Source of the DNA: Atopsyche davidsoni
Lineage: Eukaryota; Arthropoda; Insecta; Trichoptera; Hydrobiosidae
Assembly (NCBI GenBank): GCA_022113835.1
Contig: JAILWY010000021.1
Span: 1,488,001 to 1,552,000 of the forward strand
Direction: 5' to 3'
DNA: 64,000 nucleotides
Positions 14,001 through 28,620 of the stretch are shown here, piece after piece. A program made the translations under genes and the position numbers. Under the pieces are notes generated by a model that searched no databases, was not told the origin of the DNA, and saw only the letters and a program-made list of their open reading frames with translations. Each line of letters begins with the position of its first letter. Positions within the stretch are counted from its first letter, which is position 1.

Positions 14001-17000
14001 GTAAATATATGGAATATCCAACAAATAAATATATATAACTTACAGGGGAATCCAGTAATGTATGATAACACAGTATTGATAAATTTATATGAAATAATAT
14101 TGTACATTCTGAAGAAATGTCACACATCTGTTAATAAAGCAATAACAAAAATAAAATAGAGAATAAAATGGTTTATTGATATGAGAACAGCTTGCTGTTT
14201 ACACAAAAACAGCTGTCTTTTTTATTTTAAGGTTCACGAAAAGTTGTGTTTAAACCGCAATCAGCGTTTAGAAAGAAAGCAGGACGATTTGTCTCGCAGG
14301 AGTAGCGAGCATTATTGTAGCAAGAAACACTGGGCCAAGGTATTCGGCCACCCCTACCGCTGCCGTGGGGGTGGAAGGTTCAAATTATAGGACCATCCCT
14401 TATGTGGAACGGGCATAATAGAAATATACGAGCGGCCGGCTCGGGCCTTCGTTTAATTTTCATCTTGGACCGAGTGCCGCGCGTTGTTGCGGGGCAGGGG
14501 AGATCTTGGTTTGTTTTCGGATGTGAATGTATGGATATAAGGATATAAATCGAGTCTAACTCACAGGGACTGTAAGGAGTGCCATACTAATCTTTGGTTA
14601 TTATAATAATGGAAATGTATTTATCTGGTTACATGATGTTATTTATTTCGAAAAGGATGCTACTTTAATGCCATCGGTTCTTTTATCTACCAGAAAATTA
14701 AAAGGTAGTGAAATATTACGACGATGAGCATTCCAGACTATTTAAATAAATAGATTAGTCACATGATCCAAATATATAAAAATACATTATTTATAAAAAA
14801 AATAATTTAAGTAGTTAGATAGCAAATATTTATTTTTGTGAGTCATATTATATTTATTGTAAAATTTATAATATGTTGGTCTAATACATATGCCATTGAG
14901 TTTTTATAAATTGACTGTTCAGTTATTTTTACAAGGTTATAGAGATATATAGTATTATTTTTGTATTCATAGACTATAAAACAAATTAAATGCAATGAAC
15001 AATAGTTCAAATATAATTTTGTCGAATAAATTGATACAAATAAAAAAGAAAGCAGAACCTGCATTACAAATTATATTTTGTAACATGATTTAATAAAAGG
15101 TGTAGCAAAACTCTAAATATCACAATTCCACGGTTTATTTTGAAAATCTATTTAAGTCATATATTTTAACTGTTATTTAGAAGGTAGAAGTCATCCCTGT
15201 GTTGTCCACCTTGGAAGCCCGTGGGGATGTGAAGGGGGCTAGGGAGAGTGGCTGAGTATTATTTAGGGGTGCAAGTCTTGCAAGATGGAGGAAGTTTTGG
15301 GTAGGCCTTCATTAGGCGCGGCCACTTGTGGTATGTGATGTTTGTCGCTGCTTATTGTGAGATTATGGCACATTGTGTAATATCATGAAGATCGTGATGG
15401 ATAAGCTTAGTTTCCTATACATAATACTCCTAACTAATTACACACGAGTTCACCATTCAGAATGCTACGGGTTGTTTTATAGTATAGTTAACATTAATAT
15501 TTTCTATATACGCAGATGTCGTTTTGTGTATTATTAAAATATTTTTATTAAAAGTAAAATGATAACCGACCTAACCTCACTATCATTTGGTTATTTACTT
15601 AAAGTTTTTCAATTTTATCTCACTATGAAATAGTTTCTTTGTAGCATTATATAAGTTAAATAGTGATCTTACAACTTAAGCATTGATATTATTGTGAACA
15701 TAGAGATTAAAAATTTTAAATTTTATGTTTTATCTTTCAAGTCGATGTATATTTTGCTACGTATATTACATTGATTGAAAAATTTGAGTTTAAAAAAAGG
15801 AAAGCTATATTTATGTGAATTATTTCAAAAATTTTATGTTATACCTTTTGATTTATATTGAAATTAAGTTTAAAAAAAAAGGAATTTCTAAATCTACCAT
15901 TGAACACCCGATATACTGACGCACGGTTGCAAAAATATATTAATTAAATATTCAATTCATTAAATAATTGTGAAGTGTTAAACCAAGCGGAAACAATACC
16001 AAATACACCCCACGGGTCCGAAGCGCCCTTTTGTCGGGGTTGGAGAATTTCCCAACCCTTCGTGCTTAGGTGAGCCGCCGGTCTACCTTGTAATCTTGGA
16101 AATAAGCATTTGGTCGATTTGGCGACCGGACTGGAACCTCCGGACCCCCACACCCTATCCCCAGAACCTCCCCGGTGCTTTCTTGGCTGGACCTGTGGGG
16201 GGAGGGGAACAATCAAGAAGCTAAGGGTAGCAACTTTACGCTCTGAATATCTCAGGAGCTACACTCGGACTAACTATTTAGGGTTGTACGATTGTTGTTA
16301 AATTTTGAAATGTATTTAAAGCTTAAATTAATTTTATAAATATAAAACTGTGTGCTAAGAAACATGATTTTATAAACGATGATGATATATTTTAAACATA
16401 ATAATTTGTAAATATCATATGTATAATATTCAATATATATATATCACAACATGATTTTTTTTTTGTACGTGAATGAATCAATATATTGCTACAAGTGGAT
16501 TGAAAAAAATATTCTTAAAAAACGCTTGTCCTTTTGATATTAAGAAAATTAGTTATGAATTTAAATAAACATACAATTTCAACCCTTAAACAAGCCCTCG
16601 GGTTTCGAGAGGTGGGGGGTCGGTCACCCTCCCTAGCTTCGATGACGGCCGGTCAAGGTGGATGATTTATATACACCCCCACCACCCTCTTATCAAGGGC
16701 TTGATTAAAAGCAGAGTCTTGAGTGTTGGGGGTGTAATCACTTTAGCTGTTTCTTTGACAGACCGAGTGTTGCTGAGTGGCGACCAGCCCAGCTTGCAAT
16801 CATTTAACGTGTTTGTGAATTGTATATTAGTTTTGCAATTATTTAATCTAAAATGCAGTAGCTAACTTCATTAGTTAGTAAGTACGGCTATGGAAATAAA
16901 TAAAGTTTTAATAAGATTTAATTTTATTTCTTAATACTAGTTTATCATTTATTTGTACAAACAAACAAGGTTTATGATAAATTTACAATAATATTCTATG

Positions 17001-20000
17001 AATGTGTCTTTTAATTTTTTTTACGTGTAATGATAGTGAAATAATAACAATAATGTAAAGAATGATGCTTTGTGTACATGTACGATCAAATGACCACTTG
17101 TCTGTTAAAATTCATATATTTTATATATACTCAATCAGCAAAATGTTTTTTTAGTGTTTTCGATATTCGTTTTTTTTGTTGACATTTTTCAGGTTTATTG
17201 TTGTGGTGATTTGCTTATATAAAGTTATTCAATTGATTTTTTGTTATTTTTTTATTGTAAAAAAAATTCTGTTCGGAGAGCTCGAAGTATAATTTTAAAT
17301 TATTTTGGAAATTAAACTATGGTAAAGTACGAGTAATGATTGTTATTTTGTAGTCATAGATATTCTGATAAAACTTCGTCAAAATCTTCTTTGATTCGAG
17401 TATGCAAAAAAATTATGAATATATTTTTTACTAAAAAAAATTCAACACATGTCGATGCTACTCTGGAAAATTGAAAGTATAAATCGAATGTTAATAAATA
17501 GTTAAACTCTTCGGTTAGATGAAATTCAAAGTTAATTTACTAATCCAAGTTAAGACACATTTCCTGAAGTCCGCATCGCACTTCTCGATACCTCAGCAGT
17601 TCCCGTGGACAGGAAGGCACACAGAGCCTCCAACCTACAACCTACCGGAAGTCGGCGAGGCTCTAATTCATTTAGAACCAATCAAGTGGCCGGTGAAGCT
17701 TGATTCAATTCCTTTCTAATTGGATCATTCTATTTGTATGAACCTCTCTAGGACCGAAGTTTCGGATGTAGAGTGGATCCGTCGTAGCGGAGAAGCGAGG
17801 AGACCGTCTGTGCAGATGAAAGGCTTCTCGAGAAACGGATTTCTTTGGTTTACATTATCAAAATGATTAAGGCTTTTATAAAGCCTTTATATAGATTAAA
17901 CACAAATAAGTGTACGACTTAATTATTTATTTATAACGATGCTTAAGATGAAGAATGTACATTTAATAACAATCATTTTGAAAATGAAGCTATCTTATGG
18001 ATATTAATTTACTTTGATATTAAATAAAATAGACTAGTTTTATTTAATAGTCCATACTTGAGAAGTATGCTACTCATTGACGATACATTTTTTGTGTAGT
18101 TATGTAGGTAGGGTAGTTTAAGATTTTTAATTAAACAATGTCACTTTCTACAACTTCTTAAGTAAGTAAAACCATTAAAAAATATTTTTTCATTTTTTTG
18201 AAAGGATTTATCATTAATAAATGAAATCATTACTTAAAAGCTTCACATATCAACAAGGAAATAAAAACTCACAGATGGCTCAAATTGTATTTTACGGTGG
18301 CATTTTCAGCGAAAGACAAATTTCATAAAGGCTTATTTCGAATTACCAATTAATAAAAAAAAAGCCTACAATTTTCATATAATTTGTTCAAAACACTAAT
18401 AGACAAGCCTGCAAGATTATTAGGTTGCATATTTCATTCATGAGCTCGGCAACAGAGAGCCCGTCGATCGCCACCGCGCATACTTCGGCGGGTATTATTT
18501 TAATATCTAGCGAGGAGAAGGAAACTTGAAAATACTTGGGACACGGCGGGGCGGCCAAGCACGGCCCGCGGGCCAACTGCGGACCTAATTGAGATTGATT
18601 AAAAATATTTGGCATAGTTCAGGTCCGGTCTGGTCAGCCCGGCAAGGGCGGGGGTGGGCGAAAGACGCACCCATCCCCCCTACTTTGAATGTTATAAGCA
18701 GGTCCGGATTAAGCTAAGTGAAAGAAACTTTCAGATCGTAATAGAAAAAAATATTTTTATCGCAATCAAAATAACAGGAAAAATATCCCTGTATTTAAAA
18801 TAAACAATAGCTAAAATTCAAATGAGAAGTCAATATGTAATATTAATGTCCTGTTGTTATTTTAAAAATATTTTTTAGTTTAAATACTTTTTGAAAACAA
18901 AAAAAAATTGAGCGACGACCAATTTTTATGAAAAAAGTCAATAAATGGAGCATTCGAGATATTTGTAACAATACATGTTTGAGTGAAATTATGTTTACAG
19001 AATATTCTAAAATATTATTAGCGATTGCCAGTGAAAGTTATCTAGAAAGTTACCAATACGCAAATAAATTTTAAAAATACTGGTACCTCTACGAAAATTC
19101 TGTAAATTCAATAATGTTGCAAATAATGCGAAAGACATAAAAAAATAAGATATGTATTTAAAATTATGCCCAAATCTACGAAAACAAGTAACGTATAAAG
19201 GACTTAAATAAATGGTCTTGCAATTAAATCAATAAAGATGTTTTGTAGTCTATTTTTATTGTTCTAATCCGCATCTGACTTAAGATTATAAAATTCCTCT
19301 TTCTCTCCTGAGAAAACTAGCCCAGAAAAATATTGCTAAGACAAAATATAATCAAATTTGTATTACTAAGGTTTTTTGTAAAAAAATAATATCAATAAAA
19401 CGATGGACGTTACATTAAATAAAAAAAATTGTTTTACTTATAAAGCAAAGTTAATTTGAATTAATATTAGTCGTCTTTGTTTATAAAGTACCTATCAAAT
19501 CCATTATCTTCAAAATTTATTACCTTATAAACAATAAATCAGAATATATCTCAATAAATTGTACATCGGTATACTGTGAGTAATATCGAGTGTAATCTAC
19601 ACAAGGACCCAATAATAAGACTTGTGGCATACGAGAGGTGACCGTGATCAACCGTTATCGAGGCATTTATCTCCGGGGCAATGAATCTCGGCTGTGCGCG
19701 GACGGCACAGGAGTTGGGAGACACATGGAAGCTGAATGCTGTGCTGGATCTGAATATATCCTGGGGCACTTTGGGAAACTTCTTGCGCTCCATCGGATCT
19801 TGCTAGTTCCCTTGCTGAGGTTGGAAGGTTGTTACGTCGTAGGTAGAAATGTTGGAATGTTTGGTAAGTAATTGGGGGATTTCATTCCAGTAGCAAATAA
19901 ATTTTCTATTGAATCGGAAGCGAAGTATTATTTTGTAAACAAATAATAAAAAATATTTTTAAAAATTATCTACATAGTTACATAAAAATATTTATAGTTT

Positions 20001-20042
20001 CTATTCTCATATTTTAAAGTTGTTTTGTCAAAAAAACGGATT
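14001..20042. other. Non-coding AT-rich stretch with GC-rich islands
   Basis: No supported gene. GC-rich islands lie at about 14330-14510, 15190-15300, 16000-16260, 16590-16800, 17570-17840, 18430-18720 and 19630-19870. They are spaced roughly 0.6-1.2 kb apart. Open frames at 17519-17719 (plus) and 18388-18615 (minus) lack any recognisable motif or convincing splice context. A (TA)n tract of about 13 bases sits at 16432-16444. Confidence 0.55.
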
Positions 20043-20050
20043 TTCTAAAA
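20043..20050. repeat. Left target-site duplication of the hAT element
   Basis: The octamer TTCTAAAA immediately precedes the element. It matches GTCTAAAA at 20452-20459 at seven of eight bases. An 8-bp duplication is the hallmark of hAT insertion (family knowledge). Confidence 0.75.
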
Positions 20051-20451
20051 CAGTGCTTCTCAAAGTGGTTCTTACGGACCATTCAGGGGTCCTTAGAAAA
20101 TTAAAATCTATTTGGGGGTCCCTGAACAACGTCAGGGGGTCCGCGCAAGGTTTAATATAAAATAATAAAATTGTGAGACATTTTTATTAATATGGAAGTT
20201 AAAATAAATATCAATGAATACATTATTAGCGGTTTTTAAGTCCTAAGTAAAATATAAATATAGACAGGTGCATAAAATACAAGTAATAACAGGCATCGCG
20301 GTGAGTCAGGCAGGTTAATACAGGAACGCAATAGAGTCGATACTTGCACCAACTAGTCTATAATATGAATTTATGTAGTTTTTCCATTATCCGTAGGCAA
20401 GTTTTGACTATGAAAGGGGGTCCGTGGGCCAAAAGAGTTTGAGAGCCACTG
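20051..20451. mobile_element. Non-autonomous hAT (MITE-like) transposon, 401 bp
   Basis: The element starts CAGTGCTTCTCAAAGTGG and ends GAGTTTGAGAGCCACTG. The reverse complement of the end reads CAGTGGCTCTCAAACTC, which gives a terminal inverted repeat of about 17 bp with a few mismatches and the classical hAT consensus CAGTG.TTCTCAAA (family knowledge). Subterminal GGGGGTCC(G) motifs occur at both ends. An 8-bp near-perfect target duplication flanks it. No transposase frame is inside, so it depended on an autonomous hAT in trans. The hAT transposase relic at 40.5 kb shows that hAT elements were present, but the two need not be the same family. Confidence 0.88.
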
Positions 20452-20459
20452 GTCTAAAA
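20452..20459. repeat. Right target-site duplication of the hAT element
   Basis: GTCTAAAA directly follows the terminal CACTG and matches the left octamer at seven of eight bases. Confidence 0.75.
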
Positions 20460-23400
20460 CATTGATTTTGACATTATGTTATATAATATTTGTTACTTTT
20501 AATTGTATATATTTAAATAGCAGTGCCAAGATCGTATATTCGAATTCATTCAAATTTTTTTATTATAAAAATATTTTAATAGCACTGATTTATATATAAT
20601 ACTGATCGATTACGAAGTCTCAGGAAGTACTACATCGCATATATGCAGATCCGCGTATCAAGTCCCGAGCAATAAACTAATATGCTCACGCTGGATATCC
20701 AGGGGGTTGTTTCTCGCCCGCGCCCGCCCCCGCCCGGGCCGCCCCCGGCCACCCCGATCTTCCCTTAAGTTTGTGTGGTTGACCCGAGATGTCTTCGCAA
20801 CAGTGACGACCAGAAGTTCTGGGGGAGGGACCCGACATTGTTCAGTTTGCTCCTTTTGATTAAATGTGTGCTACGTGGAGAGAGGCTCGGCTCGGGAATT
20901 AAATGATTTCCAAGTGAAAGTATTTTGATTGGTGGAACAGTTGGGATTTCGCCCCATGCCGGAAGAATGTTCTGGATATTTGAACTTCAAGCACCGAGGC
21001 TGTAATTTTTCGCGAATTAATCTGCGTGTAACGGAAGTAATTATTTGATAAAAAATTGTTATATTACGCATTGATACGAAATTATATAAAAATGCATATA
21101 AATTTAAAGTATATAGTATGATGATTTCATAGGGTTTTTGAGTATTATTATATACGCACGGTGTGGGGGAAACAGGGTTCCGTGAGAGGTATCATAACCA
21201 GTCTCATTTTAAAATCAATTCAAACCCCACCACAAGCCTACATGGCAGTCGTAACATAAATATAAACACGCACTTCAACAAAACTCGCGGCAATCTACCA
21301 TCAGTCGCCAGAGAGCTGTACGTGCGGCCGCCCGGCCATGCGCTGAGCAATGATAACTAGTAACATGGATATTATTTTAAAGGGGAAAGTTGTGCACTGC
21401 GGAATGAAGCGGTCTCGGCACCAACCGAACTATTTCCTCGCGAGGTCTGCACGCACCGACTCCCCTTTCTTACTCCAGTGGCGGCGCGCATTTAAAATAT
21501 CGACTTAATTTCAAAACTATAATTCAATGACTTACTCAAAAATTTCAATAAAACTTGTTTTATTTATATTTACAATTGGTAACGATTCACCAATGAAACG
21601 ATGAAAAAAATCTAGTGGGGTTTTAATCTACGCCTTCACGAGAATTAAAATCGTTGTATGCAAGTGTTTATATATATATTTTTTTCATTGTAACTTATGT
21701 ATCATTTACCTTAACAATAAATTTGTTAGAATAAATAAATATTTTGTTTGAATATTTATAATAATTTTAAATATTGCGCATTACAGCTATTTTATGGTAT
21801 TAAACAACGATAGAACATGTACTTATAGAAGAATGAAAAACAATAAAAAAAGTTGTAAGAAACACATTTTAAAACTGTTAATTAAGTGTTTGATTGCATG
21901 CTGCACAATTTGATATACATATATTTGCAGTTATATAGCATAAACTCTGTTATTATTAACGATTTTCTATTATTTAATAATGTGTAACACAAATAAAAAA
22001 GCAATGCAAAAAAAAAAAAAAGAAAACGCGAAAATATTAATGTGCGCATTTATAGAAAGAAGCACCAAATGAGCTTTTAAAAATATTTCTTAATGTAAAT
22101 ATTTCAAAGCTTGACATGCCAGGTTACTCGGTGCAAACATCGATATGGGCACTTAACTGTTTTAAATACCTCGACATAAGTTATTTATGATTTATTTGAT
22201 GTAAACCGAATGCTAAAAAAACATGAAATTTACTTTGAGGTGTCCCCCTGTATTAGGGTCATACGTTAATGTGTGACCTGATAGCTTTGACTCAAATCGC
22301 AAAGCTTTTATAGGTCTGACAGGAGATTTCTTTTGAGGCGTGTATTTATGTGTCAAAAGTGACTATTACAAAAAGGTATCCGGTCAGGTTAAAGAATATC
22401 TGATTCTAAAATTTATAAAACAAATATAAAACAATTTAACTGATGTATATTTTATAAAAACATTTTAAGTGTTTTATATGAAAAAAATTACAAACACAAA
22501 TATGTACACATAATCAACATAAATCGTCATTATAAATTAATAAAATTTATTTCCCGAGACAGGAGCCGAGCAGGACACTATCGATTGAAAGTGAACTGAA
22601 TAACTACTGAGCCAACATTTTGACCCAAAAATGTATTATTTTTTTTAAATTCAGGAATATTTCAAAAGAAGCATCCACTTTCCACCGGTCGCCACTGCGC
22701 TCTCCACAAGTGTCTTTGAATAGTACACTTGTATAATTCAATTTGCAAACTTATTTCCAAGTCAGCGTATGTGTGACTCTAAAATTGGAATTGAAGTGAT
22801 GGCAACTGGAAGCGGTGTAGGGAGCGCGCGAATAATTGGACATATGGAGAAGCGACTTCAAGTTTGGCCTGTTTAATAGAATAATCCATGGGAAGCTTCC
22901 GGGCGGACTCTTCGAATGATCTACGTATAAGCTGTATTTTTAATAAATCCTGCAAGTTATTTCAAACACTGGTCTTCGTTTTACCGAAATCACTTCATAC
23001 AAAAACGTATTATAATTCTAATTGATGCGTGAATCTATGGTGATAGTTGTACAGTTAACAAGTAGGTAGAATACAGCGTTGAATTTAAAAAAAAAATTGG
23101 AGCTGCAGTACCAGTAATTAAAAACACTTTAATAAATTCTTACTTAGAATCTGTCATACAACGCGACCACATATTTTTTTATAATTAATATCTTACATTA
23201 ATTCAAAATTTATAATAAAAATTATCAATTACAATGTTATTTCAATTTAGTAATATGTAATTAAAAATTAAATAAAGTTATGCTACATGGAAAAAAAAAA
23301 AGAAGCATTTAAATGACGAGAATGAAAAACAAAGTGTAACATCAAAGGGAAACATCTGCTGTAGATAGTGACAGATAGTACGAAAACGAAAACAACGCGG

Positions 23401-25046
23401 CATATCAAACTTTCGTGAAATGTACCCAATTGTCAATATTTATATTTAATATAGTCAAGTATCTAAGGTTGATTTTAATTAGTCAGCATAGATGTCTTAG
23501 TTTACCTTCCCAGAAGTAATTTAATGACAGTTTCCATCCCACATATTTAGATGCGAAATTAATCCACAGCCTACTGTGTATGTAGTGGGAAACACAACAG
23601 CCCCGTGACGGATGCGCACATATTATTTAAGGGTTGTTTTTGGTGGTTTGAGGGTAAATAAATTTTGTCTGTTGGTTTATAATTGGCCGCTCTCTTATCG
23701 CGCTACATTACTTGTATGCCCTGGGGGGTGGGAGTGGGGGTTGAAAAGTACTCGGTACATGAGATTTACCTTAAAATCTATGCTGTTTTGATAAATTTTA
23801 TGTTACAATGATCTTCATATGGTTAACGAAAAAAGATAAAGGGATTATTATATCAAACAAATCATGTAGAATTTAGGGTGGTATTTTTTTAATTAAATTA
23901 TCGTCCCTTCACACTTTTGTGTGACAGTGTCTTTCTAAAAGTGTAATGTGCGTATGTATATATGCATATTCAATTATCTAATTTCATAAATATATAGGTT
24001 ATATATAGGTTTTTAAGATTTATTTTACATATAATCAAACTATACGAACAAAAGATATAGCAATAATATTTACTTTTTAATAATTTGCTCGCTATGACGC
24101 TATGAGTGTATTCTTGGAATATATTTATAGTGTTCAAATTTAAACTTTGTTTTGTAGGGTTTACTAAAGAATTCTTGTATCGGATAGGCCGTAAAGTCAA
24201 ATCCAAAAGTTTCACAAGCCGAAGATCTGAAAGAAAGGCGCTGACCACTTGTACGGAATTTCACTAATGTAGGTGTCAAGAGCGGTGGCCGGGCGGGTAA
24301 CATGTTCATAATTTCCGGGGCCCAACAAAAGTTGCGGGTTCGGGTCCCCGACGAAACAACTCGTAAGTGGGCAATGCATCATCCCTCCAACATTCTCGGC
24401 CTGACTGGCTGGCGGCCGGAGAACTCTGGCCGGTAGAGGTGGAATAATTTATGTTCCGGAACTATCTTCCGGCTCGAACTATCAACGGACTCTTCCGCGG
24501 GGAAGTACCGATCTAACAGGGCTGCTAGTGCTGCCAGGGCTGCCCGCCACTCGACCTTGCGTGTAAGAAGCAAGAGGGGTTGTTGGCAGAGTGTTTCTGC
24601 TGAAGGTTTATGAATCAAGGGTTTTAAGGAAAAGTACTACAAATTTCCAAAGTTCATAATATATCGTTCAAATATAACAGCGCCTGCATAATCAATTTAG
24701 AATCAAAGCCTATAACTTTTATATTGAATAAAAATTCAAGAATGCATTTAGGTTTATGAAAAAATATTGAAAACTTTAAGAGCAACAATGCATTTCTAAA
24801 ATCGATTAAAGAATAACATCAAAGTACCTATTTATAAATGTTTCTTTTAAATATCACTTTTAATATCAATAAACATATTGATTGATTCCTCTTAATAACA
24901 AAAGTTGTATAGTTTAATTAAAAAATAATTGGATCTAGAAATAACCTTAAACAAATTAAATTTTTGCATAAAATGTCACATTAATCCGTCTTCGACCAAA
25001 CTGAAACTAGGCATGTGCCTATTATATTGATTTATCGTTCTCTGTC
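20460..25046. other. Non-coding AT-rich stretch with GC-rich islands
   Basis: No supported gene. Islands are at about 20640-20860 (C-rich, many CCCGCC and CCCCG runs), 21270-21490, 22800-22910, 23580-23760 and 24230-24610. At 22555-22625 the minus strand reads GGCTCAGTAGTTA, like a tRNA box A, followed 50 bases later by a poor box B-like segment; it may be a third degenerate SINE head. A 14-base A run lies near 22008-22021. The islands at 24.2-24.6 kb contain CpG-rich sequence with no credible coding frame. Confidence 0.5.
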
Positions 25047-25117
25047 AAGACAAGAATCGAGCCGGGACCTCTGGATTAAGAATCAATGATCAAACCCCTG
25101 AGCTATCATATTAACCA
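25047..25117 (-). repeat. tRNA-Lys-like SINE head or tRNA pseudogene
   Basis: On the minus strand the order is ATAGCTCAGGGGTTTGA (box A-like, about 25110-25089), GATTCTTAATC (like the Lys-CTT anticodon loop, about 25083-25073) and CCCGGCTCGATTCTTG (box B-like, about 25066-25051). This is the order and spacing of an RNA polymerase III promoter in a tRNA. The acceptor and anticodon stems are badly mismatched, so it is not a functional tRNA. A similar head is at 57.4 kb, which favours a tRNA-derived SINE. The SINE tail is not clear. Confidence 0.6.
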
Positions 25118-28100
25118 ACATTAAATATCAACAAGTTATTAGAGACACTGCTATATTATTCAAAAAATTACTACTGTTTTGCAAACTGTGACGCGCAGAT
25201 TTCTAGATCGATTTCATTTATAATTTTTCAATCAAAAGTGATCTTGATAATATTTTACGTATAATATTACTTATTCATCAAAGTTAGTGCCAAAAACTGG
25301 AATTACATTTTTCTTATAGAATAAACAATAAGAAAACATTCCAAGAAACTTGACCCTTCAACATTATAAACAGCAGGGGTTAATGTACAAGTTACAGGCG
25401 AACAGTTCTCAGACACGAGTCTCAGTAAAACACTAGAAAACGGTAATGGTGGGCGGAGGGGCGGGGGAGGAGACCTCATAATAATTATTGTATCTTTACC
25501 TTGGTCCGGCGGGGAAACTTCCTTGTGACAACAACAAGAGATATTAATTGTAAACTTTCAAGGTATGTTTTTGTTTTGCGTGTAATTTATAGCAGACGGC
25601 GTAATGGAACATAATTTATACGCGAAAAAAATGTTCTGTGTTTGGGAAGTGTTGTCTCCTTGTACGGAAAAAGTTATGAACATGTTTAGCTTCTGCGTCG
25701 CCCGGCTGTAACAATATTGAGAATATGTGATATATATTTTTTTATAAAGGAAACGCAATAAAGTTTTTAAGTAAACGTCACAATATAAATCACACTTTCT
25801 ATTCATAATATATTGCCCACAGAGAACTGAAACGACACCTAGGCTAAATGATCTGAATTTCGGTCGTATATTGTAAAACTTTTTGAGAGTAGTGCTAATT
25901 TTCACACAAACATATATTACTGAAGAAGCTTGCTTTTACTGTGATTCAAAAGTATTCAAGAGTGAAGTGCTTAAATTTATCATTCAGTTTGTCTAGATGA
26001 GGTTGACCACAGTTTTGAATAATAAAGTAAATTGTCTACTATTCTTTACGTCACTGGCCGGTTAATGGAAGCGGTTGTGAGCCGAGCAAAGACTGCGGGC
26101 TACCATAACTCTAGAGGCCCTCTCTTCGAAGCCGCCGGTAAGGTGACCCGGAACAGACCACGCGAATAGATTATCTTTCAATTAAAAAAATTATATAAAA
26201 TATTCTACAGTAAACTAATAAAAATGTACTAGCCAGTATGTTTTAGTTTCAATGTTATTTCAGTTCGATTTTGGGAAACGACACTGAAATAAAAATGTTA
26301 CAAATGCATGACGCGCAATTTACACGGCGACGCTTGGTGAACTTATTCATTAAAAAAATACGAATACATTTTGTATAAGAAATAAAATAAACATTTATTG
26401 TGTATACGAAAACATAAATTTGTTAAAATCGAAACCTTGAGCGGAATACACGATCTAATGTTATTTTAAACACTCACCATATGATAAATTGAAGTCGTAC
26501 CCACGGCGAATATCTATGATGTCTGATGTCTTTCAGTCTATTAGTCATTTTATATTCACTAAAACACAACACAGCACTCAGACTTTTGCAGAAAATACTA
26601 TGAACTGTTATAAGTCATACGTTATGAATATTAGATTATAATCACTATAAATAGTTTATAAATATTCTTGATTATTTAATCCCGCACGAACTCACCAACT
26701 CCACGACAACACGGTACTGAATTTTTCGAGCGATTGCTAAAACGTGCAAGATTTTTGTGACAATAACTTGTTTACAGTCTATTTAAATATTGCATCGGAT
26801 GGTGAAATACTTTGAAAGTGTTGTAAATTCATACATTTATAAAATTTACATTTTTGACTGTAAGTAACGTTATTATTTTATTGCTAGAAAACCGACTACG
26901 AAAATTAAACATCTTCATAATATAGTATCAAATTTTGAGTAATAGATCAAATTGTTGAAAAAATCAAATATGTATGTTAATGTTAAAGGAATCGACTAAG
27001 GTTTAATATAATATAAAATCTGAACTGTTTACTAGTCATTTCATATGTGAATCTATTGCAAAAAAAAACATATTGTTAACATAGTAAATGAATAAAGATG
27101 TGTGAAGTGAAAAATAAATGCATTGCTCTTTTAAAATTTTACCTAAATACGTAAAATTGTTGAGCCCATAACATTAAAGTTTTTACTTTTTATTTAAAAT
27201 AAGCATTTTTGCTTATCCGAAATTTTACTGAGGAGGTAAAAAAATATTTGATATAAGAAGTATCCCCAGATATGATAATTGATTTTAAGTATGTGATAAT
27301 TACTAATATAAAAAAAAAACTTCACATCTTTTGGGTAAGTCTGTATTTTAACCGGCAAAAGTACAACAAGACGTCCTCTTTAAACCGATGACGTCATAAA
27401 GTGCAAATCGGAAGTCTTAAACTGTGTCCTGCAACTGTGCGGCCGGACGCGGGGGTTGCGGAGGGGTGGGTCGGGGGTGCGGGGACCCGGGGGGGAGGAA
27501 ATCGCCAAATCGAGTTGTGGTGTTAGCCTCCGCGGCGGACAAAAAAGCCAAAGAAAGAGAGCTAAGTGACCATTGTCGAAAGTTATCGCGGAAATCGCTT
27601 ACGGACTTTTTTAATCGCCGGTTGTTTTGGATCTCTCTCACGACTTGTTTCTTTGCTGGTTGATTGCAGGAAAGTACTTTCCACTTTGTCTGATAAAAGT
27701 AAACGAACTTTTTTTATGGAGGCTACAAATAATTCATTAATTTAATTAACCTTTTAAATTTCTTTAAAAACATTATCGCTCCACGGTCTTGAAAATAGGA
27801 AAATGAATAAATTATATTATAAAATAACAAGAACGTACAAAACAAAGAAAATTACAATCTCATCAAGCCTTAGTTTCAGATGAGAGCCTCTCTAAAAATA
27901 CGTTACAATGAATGTAAACTGATTTTCAATTGCAGTATTAATCGAAGTACTCTTCCCTCTAGTACTTTAATAAATATAATTATTAACATCAGTTCAGTCA
28001 ACATCAATGTGAATTGTAAAGTAAAAATCTAATTCTTCTAATAAATATAATATTAAACGCAAGACCTGCATATAACAGCTTGTGAATCTATCGTAGTAAC

Positions 28101-28608
28101 TTAAAACGCAATATGATTTTCAATGATTTACAACCGATAAATTCATTTTATTTATTGTATTTGACGACGGCATATTGTCTTTTTATATATTGTAAGTTAA
28201 AATCAATCATCATCAAATCAAATTTCTAAAAAGATCAACACATGGAAGCGTAATGATTAATTTCCTTTTTAAAAGCTGTTTTGATTTCTAAATACTGAAT
28301 ATATGTATATATATTTTCGAAGTAATCCAAATATGCAAATTGGGTTTTTCCTTTTTTTAATTTTGTAGACGATCCATTGAATTGGTGAGAAAAAAAAAAT
28401 AATTTGCAGTTAAATGCGAAAGCAAGTCAATATATTATATTTTTTCTTTAAAGTTTGAAAATTACCATAGAATTGCTGTACATTTTTAAAAATTGAATTG
28501 GGGTTTAGTAAACAAATACGTTCTGGTGACATCCAATTATACAAACAGGCGTACAGCTATCATAGCGTGTCCGTCCTACTTGCTGCCCAATGCAGCCTGT
28601 AGGCGAGG
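25118..28608. other. Non-coding AT-rich stretch with GC-rich islands
   Basis: No supported gene. Islands are at about 25430-25530, 26050-26170 and 27410-27670. The 27.4-27.7 kb island opens with a G-rich plus strand and is preceded by one perfect TGACGTCA at 27389-27396. The frames on its two strands (27424-27663 plus, 27417-27641 minus) are composition-driven. The remainder is AT-rich. Confidence 0.5.
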
Positions 28609-28620
28609 AAGGCCGAGGGG

